Shown piece after piece: positions 5,760 to 5,760 of a stretch of DNA of 5,760 bases (its first letter is position 1; each line of letters begins with the position of its first letter). The notes beneath the pieces were generated by a model. That model saw nothing but the letters and a program-made list of their open reading frames with translations. It was not told the DNA's origin and made no database searches. The stretch is from Anaerolinea sp. GTDB taxonomy: Bacteria; Chloroflexota; Anaerolineae; Anaerolineales; Anaerolineaceae. The stretch is from NCBI GenBank assembly GCA_013824385.1, contig PNNU01000242.1:1-5760 (forward strand), written 5' to 3'. Both the position numbers and the translations under genes were made by a program.

Positions 5760-5760
5760 C

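Overview
The window is bacterial DNA from an accessory or 'housekeeping-lite' stretch. All supported genes lie on the + strand and most have clear Shine-Dalgarno sites. The genes have moderate to high GC, while three gaps are strikingly AT-rich (about 1-215, 888-1466 and 4122-4640). The protein mix is a Cys-rich DUF3795-type protein, a COG2910-type NAD(P)-binding protein, a small cupin, GNAT acetyltransferases, a SAM methyltransferase and a DUF4367-like lipoprotein. That mix is common in environmental Chloroflexota (Anaerolineae-like) and some Bacillota genomes. The taxon is an inference only, because no rRNA or marker gene is present.

Layout. At 1-215 there is an AT-rich leader. At 216-638 there is a Cys-rich, probably metal-binding protein, followed by an imperfect hairpin (653-696), a short tandem repeat and a convincing intrinsic terminator (732-757). 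At 801-890 there is the 5' stump of an NAD(P)-binding gene. It is cut off by an AT-rich segment that carries an unrecognised 147-residue gene (962-1405). A complete paralogue of the stump follows at 1467-2102 and opens a tight four-gene run with gaps of 16-28 bases: NAD(P)-binding protein, cupin, two-domain GNAT and methyltransferase (to 4121). Next comes about 500 bases of AT-rich DNA with no convincing gene. It holds a good sigma70-type promoter overlapped by a perfect 10-bp inverted repeat (4212-4235). A lipoprotein gene (4640-5188) follows, then a RimJ/RimL-type acetyltransferase gene (5210-5736) that starts with TTG and is broken by a one-base frameshift near 5630.

How the genes may work together. 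The 1467-4121 run is very likely one transcript, but its members are generic small-molecule modifying enzymes and no single pathway is evident. The lipoprotein and the broken acetyltransferase are 21 bases apart and may share a transcript. I see no CRISPR array, transposase, integrase, tRNA or rRNA, and no obvious defence or toxin system. The points most worth a second look are the truncated paralogue with its AT-rich passenger gene, the orphan operator-promoter, and the frameshifted acetyltransferase.
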